DNA of 64,000 bases from Terana coerulea (taxonomy: Eukaryota > Basidiomycota > Agaricomycetes > Polyporales > Phanerochaetaceae). The notes beneath the pieces are model-generated. The model saw only the letters and a list, made by a program, of their open reading frames with translations. It was not told the origin of the DNA and made no database searches. The stretch covers positions 124,001 through 188,000 of the forward strand of contig JAKOGH010000736.1 of assembly GCA_024811115.1 (NCBI GenBank). Direction: 5' to 3'. Position numbers and translations under genes: made by a program. This document shows, one piece after another, positions 19,697 to 29,497 of this stretch (position 1 is its first letter; every line of letters begins with the position of its first letter).

Positions 19697-22625
19697 ACGT
19701 AATGCCTAACAGGTAATAGCGAAGCATGTAGCGTCAACTTGAACGTGGCGCCCAACCGAACTTGTCTCCTACCACCACAACGCCCAAACTAACTTCGCAG
19801 TCCATCGCTGGCTGCCCGCGTGCCCTCCCGGCATCTGTCAGTTGCTTTTGGTGCTGATTTACCCCGGTGACCGCCCTGCGTGTGTGAAACAAGAGCAACT
19901 GGCGCGGCGGTAGATGCTCAGCCTGGAAGCTTGACAGAGTGCGCACAGTGTATATGTTTCGCATATCTGACAATCCCGTCTTCCGTGCTAAGTCGGGGCG
20001 CACGATATCCTTTGCCAGCAGTCGCGGTACGCAGTCCTCCTCATTTTCTTGGTCTTCCAAGCATTCGCTCACGCCGCGCACCCATGTCCGCAGAGCTTGA
20101 GCACCTCAGTTTCCTTTGGGAGCAGATCGTCCCGTCGGCGCAGCGACGCCTGCCGCGTATGTGAGATCAGCGGGCACAGAAATGACCGCGGACGCTGGAC
20201 AAGTACAACGAAGCCCCCGAATGGCGAAGGTTTCGGGGATTTAGGTGGGTGGGATAGCATACACCCGCTACCGCGATTTGCAGCACCTTCGCAGAAACGG
20301 TCACGGAGGTTCATCGAGTCCCCAGGCGTGATCTCCCATCAATGATGTCTTTATCCTCATGCAGGAAGCAGACGGCGATGCGCTGCGCGCGGTGGGTATG
20401 TAACAATCCCCGTCACGTACCATGAGAGAAACTCGTCCTACCTCCTGTCTTCGTTGCAGCCACGTAACCGAGCTAAGCCATCACAGAGATGGGAAGCGGC
20501 CGCTTGCGCACTCGTCCCCCGCTGCCGAGCTGTGCCTGGGGATGCCCGTTGACAACTGCAACCGTGCAACCGGCCAACCGTGCAATGTCGCGCCTGCTAG
20601 TACCATTGTGGGCGGCGATTCTGGGGGACCCAGAGCTCCAATCGCCTTTACGGCGATATATAGTGCTCTTGTCTCGTGTGGTACGATTCACGAGCTCGGT
20701 ATCCCGAGTTTCTGACATCAACACGTTCTTCGCTGCTGCTCGACCTGCACAATGACTCCTCCCCCCGTCGCGCTTGCTGAAGAGCTCGCTCCGGCTCGCG
20801 AAATCCGTGTACGGCGACGGTACGACCAATGGTGCGGAACCGCACTCAGAGACGCAGGAAATGTACTGGACGCGGCACAAAATGACACAACTTTGCGACG
20901 AGATCAAGCAGGACGTGCTTGGTCCCGCCGAATACACCGTCACGCTTGCAGGTGAGTTTCGCTGCCTAGAGGTACCGCCAGCTTTACTCAACGGTCACCT
21001 GCACAGAATCCTGCCAGGAGAGCTCTGCGCTCAGACTGGTCAGCGAGCTCGACGTCGCTGGCATCATAGGCGATGCCACCAAATCGCTTTCGGAAATTGG
21101 CGAGAGCGGCCGCATCAATCCTCAGCATCTAGGTAAAGTAGCTCGCTGATTCGTGCGCCGAAAACGCTGACAATGCACGGCCTTAGGCATCGCACTAAAC
21201 AGCCTGCGCTGGCACGGTTATTTCGAAGAGGTAGGTGGCTTCGGGAGCAAGAAGTTCAAGAACAACGGCATGAGCAATCTGCTGCGCTCGGACAATCCAG
21301 AGAACTTACGCGACTCTATCGGCTTCTTGTACGTATCCTCCCGCAGTCGTGCCATTGAGTGCGTGTGCCGAGACTGACCGCGCGCTGCCACGCCAGGACC
21401 GACGAGTGCTTCAAGGCCACCGCGCATCTGCTCGAGGCCGAGCGCGCGAACGCCAGCGCAGGCAGCGGCAAGCAGACGGCGGGACTCAACGTCGCGTTCG
21501 GGTTCGAAGGCGACTGCTTCCCGTGGTTCGCCAAGCCCGAGCACGCCTGGCGCGGCGAGCGCGTGGGCAAGACGATGCAGCAGATGCACCGCCAGGTGAC
21601 GGGGCACGTCGTCGCAGGTCAGCATCCCGTCCCTCACGCCGTAGCGGGCCCGAAATGACGGCATGTTGTTAGACTTTGGATGGACCGCGCTGAAGGCGCC
21701 TGTCGTCGATGTCGGCGGCGGAGTGGGCTCGTTGGAGCTCGGAGATCTTGGAAGCGTACGGCGACGCGACGCCAGAGTTCATCCTCGTCGATATCCCCGA
21801 CACGTGTGCGAACGCAACCAAGGTGGGTCTTCGGACCGTCCGCAGAGAAGCCAGCCAGCTCACGTTCGGCGAACACGCAGCTGTGGGCCGCGCAGCCCGC
21901 CAGCGCCCGCAGCCGGGTGTCCATCGTCCCCGGCAACTTCTTCGGCTCTACGCTTGAGGAGACGCGCCTCCCGCAGGGCAAGCCGACCTACCTCCTCCGG
22001 CACGTCCTGCACGACTGGTCCGACGACGAGTGCGTCACCATCCTGCGCAATGTGCGCGCCGCGATGCTCGCCGGCGCGGGCGCCCGCGCCGGCGCCGACG
22101 CTGTTGGTGTGCGACATGATGATCCAGGCGCGCAGCTCGCGGCTCATGCGCACGGCGAGCATGCAGTTCCTCGCGCTCGGCAACGGCATGACGCGCACGG
22201 AGCCGGACATGGTCGCCTTGCTCGAGCGGGCGGGCTTCCGCGTCGTCACGATGCACTCTATGCGTGCGGCGGACACGATCATCGAGGCCCAGCCTGTAGC
22301 GTGACACACCCGCCCCCGCCGTTTAAGCTGTCCTCGGCTGCAAGTAGGGCGCCGCGTATATTTCGTCCCAAATTTACCATGGTATACACCCACAACGTAC
22401 ATGTATCACTTCAACAGCGAACGAGACTGCGTCACATGGACTCTATTTTTGTCATAGTACTACCATGCAGTGCCCAGTCCTTGACGCACCAACAAATAAA
22501 TTCATCTTGTGCTACCTCCTCTCCCCAGACATTCCATAACATGCACAGTGCTAAAGCTCGCTATATCACATCCTCTGCATGAATTTCATAAAATATTTGA
22601 ATGGCACTAGCGGACGCTACAGAGC
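19697..22625 (+). repeat. Inverted duplication, arm B (partner 5440-9105)
   Basis: Arm B contains about one kilobase of non-coding sequence, methyltransferase copy 2 and a 3' flank, all matching arm A in reverse. It has neither the nested insertion nor the 319-base deletion of arm A, so it is closer to the ancestral structure. A short frame MSAELEHLSFLWEQIV at 20083 is created by the micro-inversion and is probably not a gene. Confidence 0.85.
20752..22304 (+). pseudogene. O-methyltransferase 2, full length but with three frame breaks
   Basis: The same six-exon plan as copy 1 is present with good splice sites (first exon 20752-20951). Conserved pieces are MTQLCDEIKQDVLGPAEYTV, DVGGGVGSLEL, RHVLHDWSDDE and the ending MRAADTIIEAQPVA. 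The frame is broken by an extra G near 20787 (CTC-G-CTC, absent in arm A), an extra base near 21742 (LEL to EILEAYG), and one missing base in the GC-rich stretch near 22075. The first is not in a homopolymer, so this copy may be truly inactive. The other two could be sequence errors of the kind seen elsewhere in the window. If repaired, it would be an enzyme like copy 1. Confidence 0.65.
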
Positions 22626-22721
22626 GTATGCAAAGCCCACTTCGTCTGCAAACTTTGGTCACCGTCGTGCACCTAAATGGGCGCTTGTTCTACGAAAGCA
22701 GGTCCGGCCTGTAAAGACGTG

Positions 22722-22845
22722 CTCCGCCGGAGCGACGAGGACGCAGACGTCTATCTCTGTAAGCTTCTTGCTGCGTCGCGCGCAGCGACTGGCGAAGGTA
22801 GCCATGAAGCTTCGGGATCTGGGAACTCGGATACCGCACGGCGGA
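22722..22845 (+). pseudogene. C-terminal fragment of F-box copy A2
   Basis: The translation SDEDADVYLCKLLAASRAAT and GEGSHEASGSGNSDTARR matches the last part of A2 (SDEDAYAYLCKLLAASCTAT). Only about 40 residues remain. It is followed by the TA-flanked element and then by the A2 3' flank copy, so the element inserted just at the end of the fragment. Confidence 0.85.
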
Positions 22846-22848
22846 GTA

Positions 22849-23004
22849 CTGTACTTTACCGACCAAAGCGGCGGTCACAGGTCACACCCATTTTCAGCCG
22901 ACCCCGCCAATGATTTTCTTTCGATTCTTGGCGATTTTGGGGATTCGTCGGTGAAAATGATTTGGGGCGCTTCTGACGCTTTGGTCGTTAACGTTAAAGT
23001 ACAG
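22849..23004. mobile_element. TA-flanked MITE, 156 bases (Tc1/mariner-like)
   Basis: Inverted ends CTGTACTTTA...TAAAGTACAG are followed inwards by CGACCAAAGCG on both sides (right arm with a small insertion). TA flanks both ends (22847-22848 and 23005-23006), the target duplication of Tc1/mariner-type elements. It separates the F-box fragment from its 3' flank. No coding capacity. Confidence 0.8.
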
Positions 23005-23014
23005 TACTAGTCAC

Positions 23015-23215
23015 TACGTGAAGGTCTATCCCACTGGCAGACATCGTAACGGATGACTTCACTCGGCTTGAATTTTGTTACATGTGCTCGGACTGTGACA
23101 CTGTGTTGTAAACCGAACTTGGGTAGAGTAAAGAACAGGGGTTACAACAATACTGAGATCCCGGAAACAAGGGTGCATGTGTCATGTAGTTGAGAGGCCA
23201 CGAGACCAAGCATAA
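23015..23215 (+). repeat. Copy of the F-box A2 3' flank
   Basis: Matches the minus strand at 9290-9530. With the fragment at 22722 it shows that the 3' half of an A2-like gene once stood next to the methyltransferase in this arm. Confidence 0.82.
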
Positions 23216-23366
23216 GTGACAGCGACTAAGTCGTCATCAAAAACAAGACAAAGTGCATCAAAGAGACAAAAGGACAAGGGTGGTGGCCCGCCTGATGGGA
23301 CCACAACAAACTTGGCCTACAACACGATCTATGTAGCTGTATCCAAGGCGGTTTACACCATACTTC

Positions 23367-25079
23367 TCAGTCAAGTTCTGTTTCCTCCTCAAGGTCATCC
23401 TCATGGTAGCAGAACCGTCGCCGCATCGCTTCAAATTCGTAGAAGCATACACACTCAGATGCACATTTCTCGGCATGGCATCTTTGTACGGCCTCCCAGG
23501 GCAAGTGGCAAATGTCTGCACCAAGACATTCAGACAAGGCTTTGGTCTGAGCCCACAAATAACATACCTCTGCGCGAGTCGTGATACCGGAGAGTAACCC
23601 TTCCCGCGTCGTACAGTGGTGGGAAATTTTCTTGGGCGAGGATCTTGGTGAAGCGTACTCTGTCGGAGTCGCAGAGGTTGCGAAAGTTTGTTGTTAGGCG
23701 AAATCCCAGCGTGCGACCTGTCTCTGCAAAGTCGAGCATTGCTGAATCCATTCGCCGTACATCTTCGTTCCACGCGACGCAGCCATCTGAGTCGAGGAGC
23801 CAGCTGGGGTCCCCGAGGATGTGTATGATCACCGGAGATAGTGCTTGCGAATGCCTGCCGGCAATCTGTCCGCGTTCGAATAAACGAGCGGCGTAATCCG
23901 CACCAGAACGATACTGTGACAGCCGTAGAGTCACCTCCAGAACCTGTAGTCTCACATACGGAGAAAGATCCACCGCCTGGCCAGCAGGTGCCGCATCTAC
24001 GGCGGGACTCAGTAATTGTAGAGAAAAGCGGACTTTACTGTACTTACTTGAAAAACTGAGCTGTAAAGATAGGGAATTAACCGACGGCCCTATGGAGGCG
24101 CTAATTTGATTGAAAGTATCCACAGGGAAGAAGCCAATGCGGTGGTCGTCGGTCAATGTGAGCGTCAGCCTCGTGAGTGTTTTCGTTCTGAGGGTCTGAT
24201 AAAAGCGACGGAAGCCGTCGACATCAACAGGGCTGAAGGTCAACATCAACTCTTCATGGGCCACGTCGAAAGGCGCAAGCTCTCCTCCGCCAGCGAAGCA
24301 GGGGTCGACCTAAAGTCCGCATGCAGGATGGCTAGATATTTTGTCTGAAAGCCCACGGGGAAGCAACGAAGCAAGTTCCACACCGATGTCTCGGGAGCAC
24401 GGTTGGGAGGACGGAATAATATGTATACTGCATCAAGAGGCGCAAGTGCCCTTAGAGGGGGAAAGGCTGATACTGCGGCGGTGGGTGCCCATACGTCACT
24501 GAGTTGAAGTTCACGCAACCTGGGAAGTCGACTCATCAAGGACCCTAGGATGGCCGGATCCACAGTAGCGTCGGGTGGTCTGGCCCAGTCTCCTAGCGGT
24601 ACGTAAGCGTCGATATGTAAGTTTCGAATGTAGGGGATGACCACAGGAGAGTCGTCGAGGAACTTGGAGAACTCCTCAAGAGTCTTTGGGCGTATATAAC
24701 CCACAGGCTCGGGGTCTTGTCCTTCCATCCAGTTGGATGCCTCATCTAACGCATTAGGGGAGAAGAATGTGTAGAGAATGTCCCGGAACATGTGACGCCT
24801 TGTCAAGGAAGCCCACGTGTGGCAAACCAATGCGCAGGAACGCAAATCTTCTTTGCCCAGAGTGATCAGCGGATAGCGCCATACCACCGTTATGTTGTGG
24901 TCTTCAGGTCGTAGATACTCAAGGATGATGTCGACCAGCTCTGGAGGGATGAATGGTGTCGTTCCTTTGACGTGCTGTGGTTCGAATGCGTCCTGCGAAC
25001 AAAATGTGTATCAATGGCAGCGACATTTCGCACAAGGACTTGCCTGCATGCAAATTTCCCTGCTCTCGGGGTCGTCCAT
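23367..25079 (-). CDS. F-box protein B
   Basis: Exons 25079-25044, 24992-23568 and 23515-23367 give about 536 residues. The F-box is TPFIPPELVDIILEYLRPED and LRSCALVCHTWASLTRRHMF. The rest has the irregular leucine-rich layout of fungal F-box families (for example LMSRLPRLRELQLSDVW) and an acidic tail, DDLEEETELD. Intron 1 appears to be of the GC...AG kind: CAG then GCAAGT, ending TTCGCAG, in phase. One base is missing at 24309-24310 (plus-strand CC): restoring it links HADFR to VDPCFAGGGELAPF and makes the length divisible by three. Probably a substrate receptor for an SCF ubiquitin ligase; the target is unknown. Confidence 0.78.
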
Positions 25080-25413
25080 AATGTGCGAAGGATTGAGGGA
25101 TGTTGGAATGGGACCGGGGACGTAGGCTCAAAGGGCAGCCCTTATGAACATGCCTGCACGTGTCGAGTCTCCTCTTGTTACCAATTTGGCAATCGCGTTG
25201 TGGCACCGATCGCTCTCGGCCACCGCATGCCAGAGGCCACGATGGCAATATGTGTGAGGCCAACCAGTCCTTGCGACAAGGACAACAGCCTGGTCTCTCC
25301 AGGTAAAGTACCAGATCCCGCGAGTGGATGGGTCATCTGCCTAACCAACAGACACATGATACTGTTTGAAAGGCGCTGTATCATCGCACTGCTACGACAT
25401 CATGCCGGTACTG

Positions 25414-26707
25414 TCAGTAGCATGGAGCATTCTCGAGCATCTCCACACAATCCTTCAACTTCTGCTGCGCCCACTGCACCTTAGCATCCGTCTCTCCACC
25501 CAGATCTGTTCCTCGACGCCCAACGGCAAGAAGGACCACCAGAGAAAGAAATGCATCATACCATAACCGCTTCGTTCGTTGCCTCCGGAATATGATGGGA
25601 TCTCCGCCATATCCCTCGAGCAGCGCCTTGCTAGGAGATGAATCGCCCGACGACAAAAACATAGTCTCCAGTAGCGGGTCGCCGTACAGCGCGTGAGTGG
25701 GTGGAAGGACTGAGGTGATGGTTGGTACAGTCTCCGGCTCCGAAGCATCCACTGCAGGCGATACTAGGTCGACGAGGACCGCGTCCTCATCCGCCAGGAA
25801 CGAGATGAGACTCGGCACCTCGCAGTCGTCGAACAGGAAGCTTCCGATCGCTCGTCCTAGCGGCTGGCGGAAGTCGGAGTACGCCAGGCCAGGAACGAGG
25901 TCGAATGCCTCTGCGCATTGCAGCATCGACTCGAGAAGGGACGTGAACGTCTCTTGCCAGCTGTACGACGGTTCCTCTTCGTCCGCCTGGCCGAAGCTCA
26001 GCCCGGGGATGCCAGGGATACTCGGCATGAAGGATGGAACGGCAGCTTGTGCGGACTCGGCTTTCGGGAGGCCGAACCAGTCGTTTTGGATCTGGTCATG
26101 CGTCTCCTTCATGTACTGTCCTATCTGTAAGTCTATGGTCATGTTCTGTCGTTCGGATAGCCCCCCTTGTCTTCTTAGCTCCGATAATGATGTTCCTCCA
26201 GGCCAAGTCAGAATGAGATATTCGTAGGGTATGATGTCCAGGTCACTGGAGAGATGTAAGTGTAGAGGATGTGGTACGCTGGTGCCCTCCGAGAGTCGCT
26301 TCAGGAGAGATTGGTAGACAGGGAGTGATGTTTCCAGTTTGAGCGGTTCAGGTGTTGCAGACGCGATCTTTGTGGAAGGCACGGAGACCATCAACATGTA
26401 GTGCTCTCCGTTGGCTAGATCGACTATATAGGAATTTGTGGAGGAAATGGACCTGGAAGGTGACATATTAGTTCCACAAGCAGGGACAGATGTATGTGCC
26501 ATGAGCATACTCTTAGTCCCCGCGACGGCATTAAATGACTACTCACATGAAGCCTTTGTGAAATTTCTCCTTGAATGTAGACACGGTCGCTGTCTTCTTG
26601 CCTTCCGCTTGATGGTAAGCATCGAATATCGCTTGGACCTGCACCTCAGTGAGAGAGATGCTGAGGTCGTCCAAGCATCCGGCGCTAGTAGTTCCTTCAG
26701 CAGACAT
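25414..26707 (-). CDS. Conserved basidiomycete-type protein, possibly kinase-like fold
   Basis: Exons 26707-26547 and 26452-25414 join in phase to 399 residues. The start MSAEGTTSAGCLDDLSISL is the first ATG after an untranslated leader. The middle contains YEYLILTWPGGTSLSELRRQ, which resembles the hinge region of aminoglycoside/choline-kinase-like proteins, and later FDLVPGLAYSDFRQPLGRAI. I cannot find the canonical HGD catalytic motif, so kinase activity is not supported. No signal peptide or membrane segment was recognised. It is clean: no frame problems over 1.2 kb. Name and role remain open. Confidence 0.6.
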
Positions 26708-27734
26708 GTAGGTAGCCAGAAGCGGGCGTTGCGGTCGACTGTGGTGACTTTGGGCGTGGTGAAGATGGCGTCCAAAAGGCCAGTGGTGAGCTCGAGATCA
26801 GGTAGGCGGCGAAGATAAGATTAGATTGTGGGTGAGAGCGGGACCGTTCCTTACTTGGAGTCCCGCCTCCCGCTTCTACATACCCTTAAGCGCTTAGCGT
26901 AACCTTACAGCTTCAAGTCGACGGTCACGGTCGGTTTATAACCACGTATAGTTTCAGCATGAAAGGTGCGATTCAACTCTTCTGTAGCTATAGATACTGC
27001 TTGTATCTAGTTCCTTACCGTTGGCTAATTGCTTTGACCCTGTTTGTGTAGTACTAATGTATTGTCTTTCCGTCGCGACGCGGGACCTTTGCATGACGAC
27101 GACATGCACGCTCAATAGGGTGAGTACCGACTTGTTTTGCTCGTTTGCTGAGCTATGCAGTATGGGCTGGCTGACTGCGAGACTCGTCAGTGCAGGCGTA
27201 CATATTCTTGCTGCTGGTCGTCGCTGCTCACAAGCGTAGAGTGGTCGCTGCAGTGCCCGTGCACTGGATCGTCCTTGCATGTGGCCCCGGGCCACATGCA
27301 AGGGCAACCTAGAGCCACGCCCACTGAGGAACCAAACAAATACCTTTCTAGGAAGGTTACCATGCCGCCCCCTCAGTGGCCAGTGCATCCCGCACCTTCC
27401 TAACAAGGTAGCGTCGGCCGCCTCACGCCTCCCATGCGCTGATGAGTGGCTCAAGATCCCAGATACGTGGCACCTCTCTGTGTGGTACTCTTTGGTCCCT
27501 TCCATACATAGCAACTCTCAATCCGCTCACGCCCTTCCCAAAAAAGGTAGCAAAGCAATCGACGTTGAGACCGCCTCCAGGATGGATATAAAATGGGCTG
27601 CATCCTGGCAGTGTGGGGGCATCGAATACTCGCAAGCGTACTCAGCGTGTCTTCCTCTCTTCCTCTCCCGCCTTCCCAGAAGCTTCCCGCCCCCAACACA
27701 CCGCGACATCAACCCGTCCGACACCTGACATACA
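26708..27734. other. Intergenic region with a long palindrome; no gene recognised
   Basis: This is the upstream region of both the minus-strand gene ending at 25414 and the C2H2 gene at 27735. It contains the palindrome at 27273-27303 and the related 9-mers AAGGTTACC and GGAAGGTGC. No credible coding frame. Confidence 0.5.
27273..27303. repeat. 31-base near-perfect palindrome
   Basis: The arms CCTTGCATGTGGCCC and GGGCCACATGCAAGG are exact complements around a single C. It sits about 430 bases upstream of the C2H2 gene. It could be a dimer binding site or a cruciform; no target duplication marks it as a transposon end. Confidence 0.9.
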
Positions 27735-28806
27735 ATGCGCCCTACCAGTTCACCCATCTTGCCGAGATACTTCGTACGTGCCGTGCATGCTTTCCTACGT
27801 TTGAAATGGTTGCTGACCTTATGTTTAGACCGAGAACGTTCCCGTCGTCTGCTCAGCGACCATTCTTGATGGTTGCGCCTACATTGCGCCTAATGGGCGT
27901 GCCTATCTGGAGCATCTCCAAAGTCACCAACCGGATATGGAGCGCGATGGACAGTACGTGCCACTTACCTTGCTGATGCTTTACCCTCTAATGAGCTCTC
28001 GTAGATTCATTTATTGTCCCTTCCACCCTTGCACGCACAAGAGTCGCCAATATTCGAATATCAAGCAGCACTTCGAGGCCCACCTCGGACTAATGACCAA
28101 GCAATGCCCCGACTTTGTTCTAGAGACAGATCCTGAAGACCCGTCGTTCATTAGGACAGCCCGTTGCACATTTACCTCGGCGTACGCTTCGAGCATCTTC
28201 CGGCACCGCAAGAACGAGCACGGCTATATACCGCAGCCGCGGAGGGACAAACAGCACAACGCCTTGCATGCACAGTCGGCAGCGAACAGAGCCCTCAAGG
28301 CCTCAGGCATTACTGTCCCGTATCTGCCCTTGGGACCACTAGATCTGGGCCATCATGCCGTCGACCACGTCGGCTGCGCGCGCACACACTGGAAAGCAAC
28401 ACCATCACACCACCAGCACCACTACTCACCTTACAATGTTAGTCCCTCACTCATCCCTGCTTTCCATACCCCTCTGGACGAAGGCCACGACAACTTCTCT
28501 ATGGCCCTCCTAGCGATGTCGATAGCAACGGACACCACGGCGGCTGCACACTGCCAGGACTTCGCTCCTATGCCTATTACTCCTGGCTGCTTCGATGGCC
28601 TGGAAGCTGATGTCCTGTGCAGCGACTATCACTTGGCTTCGCCCGGCTGTTCGACGCCCTCGTACAGTGGCTCAGCATCCTCAGCTGAGTCGTCACGATT
28701 CGGGACACCTGAATGCGAGCCCTACGGCTCCATGGATCTCCAGCCTGAGTTCTCAACCTTGGATCACTTCATCGACTGGTCCATGCACCAACTATCCGAC
28801 GCATGA
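27735..28806 (+). CDS. C2H2 zinc-finger protein
   Basis: Exons 27735-27773, 27829-27953 and 28005-28806 join in phase to 321 residues. Three Cys/His groups can be read. Around residues 20-45 there is CSATILDGC with HLQSH. Next is CPFHPC with HFEAH, the clearest C2H2 finger. Third is CPDF...ARC with HRKNEH. The C-terminal 180 residues are rich in Ser, Pro and His and look disordered, ending STLDHFIDWSMHQLSDA, which could be an activation segment. The likely role is a nuclear DNA-binding regulator. The start was chosen because exon 1 and both introns have full consensus and keep frame. The long single open frame from 27937 alone would miss the first finger. Confidence 0.75.
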
Positions 28807-28903
28807 CCGCAACACGCCTCTCGGGTTTCCACTCATCTCGTTTTCCTCGTCTATCTTCCATGTATCATATTCGCATCCCATTTACCTAGACTTCATAGCA
28901 TTC

Positions 28904-29497
28904 ATGGACACTTCATCTTCACCATACACGGATTACACCTTTCGCTGCCCACATTACTATCCTCATTGTATTCCTGACTTAGGTTTGTTGCGCGAATACT
29001 ACACCTATATCATCATCACCGAGACTTTGTGTGAGTATGAGCTAGCGAAAGCGAAAGGCTTGGACGCAAAGTTCTGGCAGCATCCATACACAAACGGCGT
29101 TGAAGAGGATCAAATATCGTTACCAGTGGAATGCCCTGACATAGAACTGTTAAATCCAAGCTGCCACTGGACGTGGTCAAAAGCACTCACTCTTCGTGAA
29201 GATCCACACCGCCAACCGCCAACCGCTCACTCTTTCCAACCAGCGCGATTGCCTTCCGGGCGTCCTCCGACAGGCTCACCGGACCACATGCGCCGACGAG
29301 CACACCGTTCCCGCGTATCCGGGCGGTGGCCTCTGCCTCTTCTGCCAACGCTGCGATCGTGTGGTCCACGACCTCCGAGAGCAGTTGCGGTATCCACGGT
29401 CGACCCGCGGCTAGCGTTAAGCCGGCCGGTAAGTCCTCAACAGCAGGGCACTTGTGCTGATCCTCCGTCGCGATGGCGCGGGTATAGTGGACTTTGA
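28904..29497 (+). CDS. Doubtful small gene downstream of the C2H2 gene
   Basis: An ATG-initiated frame begins MDTSSSPYTDYTFRCPHYYP and runs into the antisense of the ferric reductase 3' end. CPHYYPHC recalls the CPFHPC finger next door, so it may be a decayed partial copy or just 3' untranslated sequence. No other support. Confidence 0.2.
   Translation: MDTSSSPYTDYTFRCPHYYPHCIPDLGLLREYYTYIIITETLCEYELAKAKGLDAKFWQHPYTNGVEEDQISLPVECPDIELLNPSCHWTWSKALTLREDPHRQPPTAHSFQPARLPSGRPPTGSPDHMRRRAHRSRVSGRWPLPLLPTLRSCGPRPPRAVAVSTVDPRLALSRPVSPQQQGTCADPPSRWRGYSGL

Noticed and set aside
20083..20160. Frame MSAELEHLSFLWEQIV as a real gene in arm B
   Set aside because: The ATG portion comes from the inverted 58-base piece; arm A has no equivalent start and the frame closes after about 26 codons.
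22579..23010. Plus-strand frame of 143 codons across the MITE
   Set aside because: It is a chance frame through an F-box fragment and a transposable element.
25414..26707. Calling the gene a kinase
   Set aside because: Only a hinge-like segment is similar; no catalytic HxD or DxD motif could be placed.
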